Below are positions 34,686 to 42,689 of a DNA stretch of 64,000 bases, piece by piece. The position numbers were made by a program, and so were the translations under genes. The notes beneath the pieces are model-generated. The model was given only the letters and a program-made list of their open reading frames with translations. It made no database searches and was not told the DNA's origin. Each line of letters begins with the position of its first letter. Positions within the stretch are counted from its first letter, which is position 1. Source of the DNA: Selenomonadales bacterium (lineage in GTDB: Bacteria > Bacillota > Negativicutes > Selenomonadales > Selenomonadaceae); NCBI GenBank assembly GCA_900769615.1, contig CAAGHH010000009.1, positions 33,677 to 97,676 on the forward strand. The letters are read 5' to 3'.

Positions 34686-36512
34686 TTTTTCAGGCAATCC
34701 GTTAGGATCACTTATTAATTGCTGTTGACCTAGCATAGTTGTGAGATTTTGCCGGTTAAAACCATAAACTGGACTGGCAAAATCCTGTTCGGGGTTATAA
34801 CGGCTAGAAGGAGCATTTAAAAGACCGCAAATTGTGTCATAGAGCATATCGTTGGTAAAATAACGAGCTGTATGTTCGTTAAGGGCTTTATATTGTGTTG
34901 GCAATGCCTGCTTATAGGCAGGCGATACATAAACCCATAATGGTATACGGACCATGTCAAAACTGAATACATCAGGATTATGGGATATTTCCAGATTTTC
35001 GCCGTGATCAGAGAAATAAACCATAGCTTGTAAATTAAGATTTTTGCTGGCATAATCAAAAATCTGTGACAGTATATAATCTGTATAGAGAATACTATTA
35101 GCGTAGGAAGCTGCCGAAGTCACTGTGGATTCACCGTCAGCTGTTTTAAACTTGCTGAAAGCACTAGGATAACGATTATTGTAATAGATATGACTTCCCA
35201 TCAGATGCAGGACGATGAAATTGTTTTTAGTCGGATCTAGCTGAGTTAAATACGGTAAAAGTTCTTCATCATATTTATCAGAAAAATTATAGGAATCATC
35301 AGTCCATTCGGCATGATCAGCTGTTTTAGCAACAAGTGTAATAGCACTATCAAATTGACCATAACGTCCCTGGTTGCTGAACCACCAGGTCTCATATCCA
35401 GCTTTTTTGGCAACGTCGATAATGGAAGCTGAATCGAAAAATTCCTTGCCGTTATATTGGCTTTGCTCTGTCAAAGCCCGTTGCAATACCGGGACCGTTT
35501 GTGACCATGACGCATAGGCATTATCAAATTTAATAAATCCAGGTGCATTGCTGGCTAGTTTTTCACTAAACCAAGGTGTGTCATCGTAGGCAAAGTCAGG
35601 CGAAAAAGACTTCATATAATTGCGGGAAGCTGACTCGCCAATGACGACAATAACGGTTCCTGGTGCTTTGGCGGCCAATGTATTGTCAGCATCAATCAAG
35701 AGGCTGTTTAAACGTTCATCATGACCGATACTATATTCCTGAGTTTGGTTAACGTAGGTTGTCACATCGTTCCATAAATCGGCAATTGAGGTTTGTGGCA
35801 GGTAAAAACTTAAAGCACTTATTGCTGAAACTGTCAGCAAGGCAAGTGCACTCATAGAACCAGCTGTTGCTGCCGGCTTTAAGGTCTGTTCAGCAAACAA
35901 AAGATGGGCTCGCCAGCAGGCATAAAGGAATAGCACAAATCCAGCTAATATAATGATTAGGGGAATTATGCCAATATTAGAATGGATGAAATCCAAGCTT
36001 TCGCGATAATTAGTCAGATATAAAGCCATTAACGAAGCTGGTGAGAGGCAATGCCAAACCAGGCAGTAATAGGTATATTGCAAAAAAGGGATAATGAGTC
36101 CGCAGAAATTAAGTACCGCCATGATAGCGGCGATTATTTTTTTATGTCCCAAACGGAATAAGGCTGCTTCGACTACCGTAAGTAAAATAAAAGCTGCCGT
36201 GCCAACTATGAAATCAAAGCATATCTTTGATTGATACCATACTGATTGATAAGTCCAGGCATATAGCAAGGGAAAGGCTGAACACCAGCCAAGTCCGGTA
36301 AGAAGATTTGGCAGACTAGCCAGGGAAAAAAGCGGCACTCGTGAACCATATTGCATCAAAGCTAAAGCTGCAATTATGGGAATAAGGATGGGCATGAAAT
36401 ATTCAGCGCCCATATCCTCACCAATATCAATATAGAAAGCAATCAAGCAGATAAAATAAACTGCTGCCGCAGAAAAATAACGTATAATATTATCTTGCGT
36501 ATTTGTATTCAT
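34683..36512 (-). CDS. EptA/CptA-like phosphoethanolamine transferase-family protein
   Basis: A 609-residue protein with about six or more membrane segments in the first 240 residues and a periplasmic sulfatase-fold domain (about 284-590). VIVVIGESASRNYMKSF (Glu293), the candidate nucleophile Thr339 in SWSQTVPVL, and YFSDHGENL are the metal and catalytic sites. These enzymes add phosphoethanolamine to lipid A, core sugars or other envelope glycans. The acceptor is unknown. The N-terminal membrane part is longer than in classical EptA. It converges with the LtaS-like operon. Confidence 0.85.
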   Translation of the reverse strand: MNTNTQDNIIRYFSAAAVYFICLIAFYIDIGEDMGAEYFMPILIPIIAALALMQYGSRVPLFSLASLPNLLTGLGWCSAFPLLYAWTYQSVWYQSKICFDFIVGTAAFILLTVVEAALFRLGHKKIIAAIMAVLNFCGLIIPFLQYTYYCLVWHCLSPASLMALYLTNYRESLDFIHSNIGIIPLIIILAGFVLFLYACWRAHLLFAEQTLKPAATAGSMSALALLTVSAISALSFYLPQTSIADLWNDVTTYVNQTQEYSIGHDERLNSLLIDADNTLAAKAPGTVIVVIGESASRNYMKSFSPDFAYDDTPWFSEKLASNAPGFIKFDNAYASWSQTVPVLQRALTEQSQYNGKEFFDSASIIDVAKKAGYETWWFSNQGRYGQFDSAITLVAKTADHAEWTDDSYNFSDKYDEELLPYLTQLDPTKNNFIVLHLMGSHIYYNNRYPSAFSKFKTADGESTVTSAASYANSILYTDYILSQIFDYASKNLNLQAMVYFSDHGENLEISHNPDVFSFDMVRIPLWVYVSPAYKQALPTQYKALNEHTARYFTNDMLYDTICGLLNAPSSRYNPEQDFASPVYGFNRQNLTTMLGQQQLISDPNGLPEK

Positions 36513-36603
36513 TTTTTGTCTTCTTTCTAAAATATTATGCTAAAACCATTGCTATTTTACCCGAAATCAACGTTTTCGTCAATTTGACAGCTTCATTTAG
36601 TCA

Positions 36604-36632
36604 TTGCGTAATCAAGTGTTATTTGCTACAAT
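36604..36632 (+). promoter_or_regulatory. nrdD promoter
   Basis: TTGCGT (36604-36609) and TACAAT (36627-36632) have a 17-base spacer. The first NrdR box overlaps the -10. Confidence 0.75.
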
Positions 36633-36672
36633 ATATACCGTTACGACACAAAATAAACACAATATATAGGGG
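36626..36672 (+). promoter_or_regulatory. Two NrdR boxes upstream of nrdD
   Basis: Boxes at 36626-36641 and 36657-36672 share the core ACAATATATA. The second reads ACACAATATATAGGGG, close to the NrdR palindrome (acaCwATATATwGtgt). The boxes start 31 bases apart, three helical turns, which is the spacing required for NrdR binding. Confidence 0.83.
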
Positions 36673-36716
36673 GAGGCGTGAAGCGATGCCATAGATGTAG
36701 GGGCATCGTGCAGTCA

Positions 36717-38978
36717 ATGAACTTAAAGATAGTTACTAAGCGCTCAGGACATACGGTACCATATAATCGGACAAAAATAGAAAATGCAATCAATGGTGCT
36801 AATAAAGATGCTGGGGGCAAGATGTCCGAAAAAGATATCGATGCTGTTACTACGCAGGTAGAATGGGACATTCAGGATCATACTAGCATAACAGTAGAAG
36901 ACATTCAGGATATCGTAGAAAAGGTTCTGATGCAGTATGATTTTTATGATGTGGCAAAAAAGTATATTACTTATCGGCAAAAACATGCTGAAAGAAGAGC
37001 GGCGCAAAAACATCTGATGGAATCCTACAATGATATTTTTTTTGCTGATTCAGTAGATGTTGATCTAAAACGTGACAATGCCAATATCAACACGGATGCA
37101 TCTATGGGCATAATGCTGAAGCTGGGTGCTGAAGGGGCAAAGCATTTTGTTGATAATTATGTTTTAGAGGATGAGTTCCGTGAGGCTGATAAAGAAAACT
37201 GGATTCATATTCACGATAAAGATTTTTCACTAATAACATTTAATTGTTGTCAGATAGACCTCTTAAAACTTTTTCACGGTGGTTTTTCTACTGGACATGG
37301 CTTTTTAAGAGAACCAAATTCGATAAGGGCGTATGCAAGTCTGGCGTGTATTGCTATTCAGTCCAATCAAAATGATATGTTTGGCGGTCAGTCCATAAAT
37401 GCCTTTGACTATGCTATGGCTGAAGGCGTACGCAAATCGTTTAGCAAGGCAGTAGGTGACGAAGCTTATAAGGCCAGTGTTTATCGTTTTGGTGCGGAAA
37501 GTTTCCCAAGCGGTAAAGAGTTCCGTGAGGCGATTGTTAAAGATATTGATTTTTCAATTTGCGGTTATACTGAAGATGAAACGTCAGCTAAAGCGGTGCA
37601 GTCAATAGCAGCTATTGAGCAGGCACTAAAATTAGTTTTGGCTAATAACTATCAAAAGCCAGTTGATGCCACCAATGTTGATGCCAAGCTTATTTACCAT
37701 TTAGCTTGTGCCGATGTTGTAGAAGAAACGCATCAGGCGATGGAGGCACTCATTCATAATTTTAATACCCTTCATAGCCGTGCCGGAGCGCAGGTGCCAT
37801 TTAGTTCGATTAACTATGGACTAGATACGTCACCTGAAGGAAGGCTGGCTGTAAGTGAGGTCTTAAATGCTATTTGGCAAGGATTGGGGGATGGTGAAAC
37901 ACCAATTTTCCCAATATCGGTATATCAGTTAAAGGCTGGCGTCAATTATAATCCTGGTGATCCCAATTATGATTTATTTCAAAAAGCCTGCAAAACTAGT
38001 GCCAAACGGTTGTTCCCAAATTTTGTAAATATTGATGCGCCATATAATCTGCAATATTATAAACCAGGTGATTATAATTCAGCTGTGGCAACGATGGGAT
38101 GCCGTACTCGTACAATGAGTAATATCAATGGACCAGAGGAATCCGGCAGTCGTGGTAATTTTGCTTTTACAACGATTAATTTACCGAAATTAGCGTTAGA
38201 AGCCAAGGGGGATATGGCCAAGTTCTGGGAGCTTTTTGATAAATACATCAAAATTTCGCATGATTATTTGCTGGCTCGGTTGCATGTAATAGAACGTAAA
38301 CATGTGTATAATTATCCATTCCTGATGGGACAGGGAGTATGGATGGATAGTGATAAATTAAAGCCTGATGACAGTATCAAGGATGTTTTAAAACACGCGT
38401 CCTATTCGATAGGCTTCTGTGGTCTAGCAGAATGTCTGAAAGCATTGGTAGGCAAGCATCATGGCGAAAGCGAAGAAGCACAGCAATTAGGGCTCAAAAT
38501 AGTCGGTCATTTGCGGGATATGACTGATAAATATATGCAGGAAGAGCATATGAACTGGTCAACTTTTGGTACGCCGGCGGAATCAACCGCAGGGCAGTTC
38601 CAGCGGTCTAATCAGAAAAAATATGGTATTATACCTGGGGTTACGGATAGGGAGTATATGACTAATTCCAGTCATGTACCAGTGTATTATCCAATTCGGG
38701 CGATTGATAAAATACGTATTGAAGCGCCCTATCATGCGCTGGAAAATGCTGGTCATATTGCTTATATCGAAATGGATGGCGATCCGACGAAGAATGTAAA
38801 GGCTTTTGAACAAATTGTTCGAGCTATGCATGATGCTGATATGGGGTATTTTTCTATAAACCATCCAGTTGACCGAGATCCAGAATGTGGTTATACAGGG
38901 ATTATTGATAATGAGTGTCCTTGCTGTCATCGGAAAGAAGTGGAGACTGGCCGCTTTACGATTAAAAGAATGAAATAA
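36717..38978 (+). CDS. nrdD: Anaerobic (class III) ribonucleoside-triphosphate reductase
   Basis: A 753-residue enzyme from ATG 36717. The frame opens at GTG 36678, but the good ribosome site there is one base away, and the extra residues are not part of the ATP cone. An N-terminal ATP-cone (KIVTKRSGHTVPYNRTKIENAI, about 1-95) gives allosteric control. The C-terminus carries the glycyl-radical and zinc region CGYTGIIDNECPCC. It reduces NTPs to dNTPs without oxygen. The activase nrdG is not next to it, which is uncommon. Two NrdR boxes and a leader hairpin precede it. Confidence 0.95.
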   Translation: MNLKIVTKRSGHTVPYNRTKIENAINGANKDAGGKMSEKDIDAVTTQVEWDIQDHTSITVEDIQDIVEKVLMQYDFYDVAKKYITYRQKHAERRAAQKHLMESYNDIFFADSVDVDLKRDNANINTDASMGIMLKLGAEGAKHFVDNYVLEDEFREADKENWIHIHDKDFSLITFNCCQIDLLKLFHGGFSTGHGFLREPNSIRAYASLACIAIQSNQNDMFGGQSINAFDYAMAEGVRKSFSKAVGDEAYKASVYRFGAESFPSGKEFREAIVKDIDFSICGYTEDETSAKAVQSIAAIEQALKLVLANNYQKPVDATNVDAKLIYHLACADVVEETHQAMEALIHNFNTLHSRAGAQVPFSSINYGLDTSPEGRLAVSEVLNAIWQGLGDGETPIFPISVYQLKAGVNYNPGDPNYDLFQKACKTSAKRLFPNFVNIDAPYNLQYYKPGDYNSAVATMGCRTRTMSNINGPEESGSRGNFAFTTINLPKLALEAKGDMAKFWELFDKYIKISHDYLLARLHVIERKHVYNYPFLMGQGVWMDSDKLKPDDSIKDVLKHASYSIGFCGLAECLKALVGKHHGESEEAQQLGLKIVGHLRDMTDKYMQEEHMNWSTFGTPAESTAGQFQRSNQKKYGIIPGVTDREYMTNSSHVPVYYPIRAIDKIRIEAPYHALENAGHIAYIEMDGDPTKNVKAFEQIVRAMHDADMGYFSINHPVDRDPECGYTGIIDNECPCCHRKEVETGRFTIKRMK

Positions 38979-39049
38979 AGGCGAATATGGTGTAGAATAA
39001 AGGCAATGATGGTTTTTATGATGATAGATATTTGAGAGGAGCTAAAAAA

Positions 39050-39421
39050 ATGAAAGTAATTCATACGGAAGCTGCTCCAGCAGCGGTAGGACCATACAGT
39101 CAGGCTGTTTTAGCTGGCAATACGCTTTATATGTCAGGTCAGATTGCCATTAATCCAGCAGCTGGCAAGATTGTAGTAACAACGATTGCTGAACAGGCGG
39201 AGCAGTGCTGTCAAAATATTGAAGCCGTGCTTAAGGAAGCTGGCACTGATATGAGCAAAGTTGTAAAAACTACGTGCTTTTTAGCAGATATTGCCGATTT
39301 TAAGGTATTTAATGAAGTATATGCAAAGCATTTTATAAGTAAGCCAGCTCGCAGCTGCGTTGCTGTAAAAGATTTACCGGCAGGTGCGCTTTGTGAGGTT
39401 GAAGCTATAGCTGTGCTTTGA
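39050..39421 (+). CDS. ridA: RidA-family reactive intermediate deaminase
   Basis: ATG 39050 is eight bases after GAGAGGAG. The protein has 123 residues. The motifs AAPAAVGPYSQAVLAGNTLYMSGQIAINP and the C-terminal RSCVAVKDLPAGALCEVEAIAV are canonical RidA; the arginine of RSCV and the terminal glutamate bind the imine substrate. RidA hydrolyses reactive 2-aminoacrylate and related enamines made by PLP enzymes. It lies 71 bases after nrdD and is followed by a terminator. Confidence 0.95.
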   Translation: MKVIHTEAAPAAVGPYSQAVLAGNTLYMSGQIAINPAAGKIVVTTIAEQAEQCCQNIEAVLKEAGTDMSKVVKTTCFLADIADFKVFNEVYAKHFISKPARSCVAVKDLPAGALCEVEAIAVL

Positions 39422-39423
39422 TA

Positions 39424-39454
39424 AAAAACCTTCCTGATTTTAGGAAGGTTTTTG
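39424..39454 (+). terminator. Terminator after ridA
   Basis: A 12-bp stem (39424-39435 with 39442-39453), AAAAACCTTCCT and its complement, ending in a T run. Confidence 0.93.
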
Positions 39455-39476
39455 CTTAGAAAATGAGGTAGAAATA

Positions 39477-40241
39477 GTGGAGTTATTAGATGCAGGGACA
39501 TTAGCTTTTTTGATATTTTTTGGCTTTATGTCAGCGTTTATAGATGCAGTGGTCGGCGGTGGCGGACTTATTTCGATACCGGCTTTAATGTGGACTGGCT
39601 TGCCACCAGTTACCGTGTTAGGAACCAATAAATGTGCTGCGGTTATGGGAGCTTTTACGAGTTTTGTGACTTTTGTAAAATCAGGTAAGGTTGATACCTG
39701 GCTGATAAAAAGATTGTTTCCGTTATCGCTTATCGGTTCGGGCATAGGAGTGCTGACAGTTCAGCTGATACCGCCGGATATATTGCGTCCCTTGGTAGTA
39801 GTAATGCTTATTGCCGTGCTGATATATAGTATTTTGAAGCGTGATTGGGGCAAGGAAAATCATTATGCGGGCATGTCTACGAAACTTCTAATCACGTCTG
39901 GGATAGTGGCATTTGCTTTTGGTTTTTATGATGGCTTTTTTGGACCGGGAACAGGTTCCTTTATTTTGTTTGCATTTTTAATGGTGGGGTTTGATTTCAT
40001 TGGGGCAGCAGCTAATGCTAGGGCACTGAATTTTGCCAGCAATATAGCGGCCGCCGTGCTTTTTTCATATTATGGTTTGGTTGATTTTTCTTATGCCATT
40101 CCGATGGGGCTGTCGATGATAATAGGTGCTTGGTGCGGTGCAAGTACAGCGCTGTCTAAGGGCACAGGCTACGTGAGACCACTTTTTATTGTCATGACGA
40201 CGGTTCTTATAGGAAAGCAGCTATTGGATTTATTCAAATAA
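39477..40241 (+). CDS. TauE/SafE (TSUP) family membrane transporter
   Basis: A 254-residue protein with a GTG start seven bases after TGAGGT. It has about eight membrane segments. FGFMSAFIDAVVGGGGLISIPALMWTGLPPVTVLGTNK is the N-terminal signature of the family, and GFYDGFFGPGTGSFILFAFLM the second repeat. TSUP members move sulfur compounds or organic anions across the membrane. No sulfur-metabolism genes are adjacent, so the substrate is open. Confidence 0.92.
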   Translation: MELLDAGTLAFLIFFGFMSAFIDAVVGGGGLISIPALMWTGLPPVTVLGTNKCAAVMGAFTSFVTFVKSGKVDTWLIKRLFPLSLIGSGIGVLTVQLIPPDILRPLVVVMLIAVLIYSILKRDWGKENHYAGMSTKLLITSGIVAFAFGFYDGFFGPGTGSFILFAFLMVGFDFIGAAANARALNFASNIAAAVLFSYYGLVDFSYAIPMGLSMIIGAWCGASTALSKGTGYVRPLFIVMTTVLIGKQLLDLFK

Positions 40242-40249
40242 AAATCATA

Positions 40250-40278
40250 TTGCCAAACAATAATATAAATTTTATAAT
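40250..40278 (+). promoter_or_regulatory. Promoter of the 42-residue repeat protein gene
   Basis: TTGCCA (40250-40255) and perfect TATAAT (40273-40278) have a 17-base spacer, giving a leader of about 70 bases. Confidence 0.75.
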
Positions 40279-40354
40279 TGAATTAGTAAGATTGTAAGAA
40301 TTACCTGTAGTAGTCAAAGGATGAAGGATGCTCAAAGGAAAGTGAGGAGTTATT

Positions 40355-40861
40355 ATGGGGATTTCAGCAGTCAGTTCGACTACGCTGTCGACCTTTGGTC
40401 AATTAAATCAGGAAGTCCATGCTAAGGGTACGCAGGCAGCAAAAGAGCACAGTGAAGAAGCGGCAGCTTATTATAAGGTTTCACCATTTGGTAACGATAC
40501 TAAAATCGGCACCAGTCCTTTTCAGCAAAGCAATGCAGCAACTGTAAGCATTGGCGAACAAAAAACCGCAGTTATTATGGATAAAGCCATGTCCTATATG
40601 CGGGTGTCAAATTTTGGTACAGAAACGAAGCTGGGCTCGAGTAAATTTCAGCAGCAGATAAAAGCTATTTCTGATCAAGGCGCTGAAAATATGGCTAAGG
40701 GCATGAAAGCAGCGCTAGATGTTACCAGGGTGTCAAACTTTGGCACGGAGACTAGTCTGGGACATAGTAAATTTCAGCAGGCTAATGAGCAGATTATCAG
40801 CAATTACAAGACTTGGCAAAATGGCAAGACCTTGGGGTCGCGTATGGATATAAGTGCCTGA
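40355..40861 (+). CDS. Unrecognised protein with three exact 42-residue repeats
   Basis: A 168-residue protein with no signal peptide or membrane segment. I do not recognise the family. The motif VSxFGxxTxxGxSxFQQ occurs at residues 42-58, 84-100 and 126-142, spaced exactly 42 residues. Copies 2 and 3 are nearly identical (VSNFGTET-LG-SKFQQ) and copy 1 reads VSPFGNDTKIGTSPFQQ. Between motifs lie predicted amphipathic helical stretches. The N-terminus (about 1-38) is serine/threonine-rich, then charged and helical. GTGAGGAG precedes the ATG. It has its own promoter and terminator. Regular repeats suggest a structural or self-associating protein; function unknown. Confidence 0.85.
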   Translation: MGISAVSSTTLSTFGQLNQEVHAKGTQAAKEHSEEAAAYYKVSPFGNDTKIGTSPFQQSNAATVSIGEQKTAVIMDKAMSYMRVSNFGTETKLGSSKFQQQIKAISDQGAENMAKGMKAALDVTRVSNFGTETSLGHSKFQQANEQIISNYKTWQNGKTLGSRMDISA

Positions 40862-40872
40862 TAGGCAGAGGT

Positions 40873-40908
40873 AAAAATCCTTTCTCAAATTTGAGAAGGG
40901 ATTTTTAT
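40873..40908 (+). terminator. Terminator after the repeat protein gene
   Basis: An imperfect inverted repeat AAAAATCCTTTCTCA / TGAGAAGGGATTTTT with flanking A and T runs, 12 bases after the stop. Confidence 0.9.
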
Positions 40909-41017
40909 TTTATAAATAAAGGATTATAAAATAAAATGTAGAAGACTAAAAGGTGGGGAATTTTGACAAAATCAGGGAAATGTTTTGTTTAATTTTATGT
41001 TTAAGGGAGAGGGGTTT

Positions 41018-41941
41018 ATGAGTGTATTTAAAAGATTGGCTGTTTTATGTCTGACAGCGTTATGCATTGTCAGTTTTGCTGGCTGTGGTGCTGGTAATAG
41101 TTCTGATAAAGTTTATTATCTGAATTGGAAAGAAACTGATGGCTTTACAGGACAAATCAAGGATAAATTTTTAGCTGAGGCTAAATCAGCTGGTATAGAG
41201 GTCGAAGTTAAAGAGTGTAATGGTGATGCTAATACCCAGCTTGATCAGCTGAATGAAGCTATTAAGGAAAAGCCTGGGGCTATTGTTTTGCTAGCTACTG
41301 ATGGTGATGGCATAGTGCCAACTGTTGAAAAGGCCAATGAGGCGGGGATTCCTGTTTTTATAACTAATCGCGGTGTTAATGGCGGTAAAGTTTACAGTGT
41401 AATGTCAGATGAGCGTCAGGCAGGTCAGATGCAGGGCGAATATATGGCCAAGAATTTGCCACCTAATGCCGAGATTGTTTATCTTGAAGGTGAAAAAGGC
41501 AATGCGGGAAGTATAGCTCGCTGGGAAGGCTTTAAGGAAGCTTGTCTTGATAAAAGACCAGATATAAAGCTTTTGGCAAAGACTATTGGTAATTGGAGCA
41601 AAGCTGAAGCTATGTGTGATATGACGTTGTGGTTACAGCTGTTTCCTAAGATTGATGGTGTCGTAGCAGCCAACGATGATATGGCACTTGGTGCTATGCA
41701 GGCGCTAAAAGCGAATAATCGTTTAAGCGGCTGCTTAGTGTCAGGTGTTGATGCCACTGATGCTGCGCTAAAGGCGGTGCAACAGGGTGATATGGCACAG
41801 ACCGTAAAGCAGAATGCTGATGGTTTGGCTGATGGCTTATTTCAATTAATTAGTGCTAGTCTAAAGGGACAGCCGGTTGAAAATATGACGGTATCTTTTA
41901 CGCCGATAACCAAGGATAACGTTGCTCAGTTTATTAAATAA
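41018..41941 (+). CDS. Sugar-type substrate-binding lipoprotein, orphan
   Basis: ATG 41018 lies behind GGGAGAGGGG; the open frame to 40985 has no ribosome site. The protein has 307 residues. The signal peptide ends in the lipobox SFAGC, so it is a lipoprotein. The mature part is a periplasmic binding protein of the ribose/galactose type: LNEAIKEKPGAIVLLATDGDGIVPTVEKANEAGIPVFITNR, then MQGEYMAKNLP and VVAANDDMALGAMQAL. It should bind a sugar or related ligand. No ABC permease or ATPase gene is adjacent, so it may serve a distant transporter or act as a chemosensory receptor. Confidence 0.87.
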   Translation: MSVFKRLAVLCLTALCIVSFAGCGAGNSSDKVYYLNWKETDGFTGQIKDKFLAEAKSAGIEVEVKECNGDANTQLDQLNEAIKEKPGAIVLLATDGDGIVPTVEKANEAGIPVFITNRGVNGGKVYSVMSDERQAGQMQGEYMAKNLPPNAEIVYLEGEKGNAGSIARWEGFKEACLDKRPDIKLLAKTIGNWSKAEAMCDMTLWLQLFPKIDGVVAANDDMALGAMQALKANNRLSGCLVSGVDATDAALKAVQQGDMAQTVKQNADGLADGLFQLISASLKGQPVENMTVSFTPITKDNVAQFIK

Positions 41942-41950
41942 ATACAAAAA

Positions 41951-41988
41951 TACCGCGCAATTTTTTATGTTGCGCGGCATTTTTTATA
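41951..41988. terminator. Bidirectional terminator after the binding protein gene
   Basis: The stem CCGCGCAA (41953-41960) pairs with TTGCGCGG (41970-41977), followed by a T run. It lies between convergent genes. Confidence 0.9.
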
Positions 41989-42295
41989 GTATGTCAAGTT
42001 TACGGCACTCATTAAAGAAGAAAACAGCATTAGTGTCTTTTGGATTAGCGATCCAGAATTTTATTAACTTGTTGGCTAGCTGAAACTTGTCTTGCAGGAA
42101 TGGCTGCAAGTTACTAGCAGTAATTGGCTGGCCTAGGCTCATGAAAACATCAATATTGCCACCAATAACGGAAAGCATTTCCTCAGTACATTCATTTTTA
42201 CGGATAGCTAAAGCAAAGCGTTCAGCTTGAGTTAGTTCATTGGCATATCCGCGCTGCAGCAGCCAAACAGCAAAAAGCTGATCTTGTTTTTCCAT
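41984..42295 (-). CDS. Small conserved-looking cytosolic protein, unknown
   Basis: A 103-residue protein that I do not recognise. It has no signal peptide or membrane segment, and appears all-helical. Tryptophan- and phenylalanine-containing stretches are LFAVWLLQRGYANELTQAERFALAIRK and LANKLIKFWIANPKD. GAGGAG lies seven bases before the ATG, and the 3' end meets a bidirectional terminator, so it is probably a real gene. Its neighbour on the other strand is the orphan binding protein; no functional link is evident. Confidence 0.65.
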   Translation of the reverse strand: MEKQDQLFAVWLLQRGYANELTQAERFALAIRKNECTEEMLSVIGGNIDVFMSLGQPITASNLQPFLQDKFQLANKLIKFWIANPKDTNAVFFFNECRKLDIL

Positions 42296-42518
42296 AATAA
42301 CTCCTCATATATCAATTTCTTGAAAATACACACAAAGCTTATAATATAATAATAGCACATAAATTATGTTTACTACAATGGTTATTATTAATTACAATTG
42401 TTTGATGCAGCAATACTGTGTGTTTAATAGCTGCTTTTGGGCATAGTAAAAAGGCGGTAAATAGAGCTATAATTGGTCAAAAATAATATACAGAAAATTA
42501 TTATTTTTAAAAAACATA

Positions 42519-42546
42519 TTGCATTATCTACAAAACACGCTATAAT
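42519..42546 (+). promoter_or_regulatory. Promoter of the Cmk2-like/GPH symporter operon
   Basis: TTGCAT (42519-42524) and perfect TATAAT (42541-42546) have a 16-base spacer; the leader is about 135 bases and contains the cre-like sites. Confidence 0.65.
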
Positions 42547-42554
42547 AATAGATA

Positions 42555-42570
42555 AAGAAATCGTTTACTA
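42555..42570 (+). promoter_or_regulatory. cre-like site 1
   Basis: AAGAAATCGTTTACTA matches the CcpA cre pattern WTGNAANCGNWNNCWW at all defined positions but the second (A for T). It lies directly downstream of the -10. Confidence 0.5.
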
Positions 42571-42655
42571 TTAAGCTTTACGAAAAACGATTTTAAATAG
42601 GCTCAAAAATATGGTCAGAGGTTATAAATTACGGTGGCTTTATTTTGGGGAAAAC

Positions 42656-42671
42656 TAGAAAACGTTTACAA
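42656..42671 (+). promoter_or_regulatory. cre-like site 2
   Basis: TAGAAAACGTTTACAA matches WTGNAANCGNWNNCWW with the same single mismatch as site 1. The two sites lie 101 bases apart. Confidence 0.5.
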
Positions 42672-42689
42672 TAAGGGAGGATGATTTCT

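Larger units (their letters stand above)
42296..42689. other. 394-base intergenic region, AT-rich, regulatory
   Basis: This AT-rich stretch lies between divergent genes and shows no ORF of note. It holds AT-rich sequence that may promote the minus-strand gene (around 42340-42355), a promoter at 42519-42546, and two cre-like sites (42555-42570, 42656-42671). No tRNA-like or riboswitch-like fold was recognised, but a small RNA cannot be excluded. Confidence 0.6.

Noticed and set aside
40478..40780. Direct repeats considered as a CRISPR or DNA-level repeat array
   Set aside because: The repeats are in frame with an exact 126-base period and encode the protein motif; there are no short palindromic repeats or spacers.
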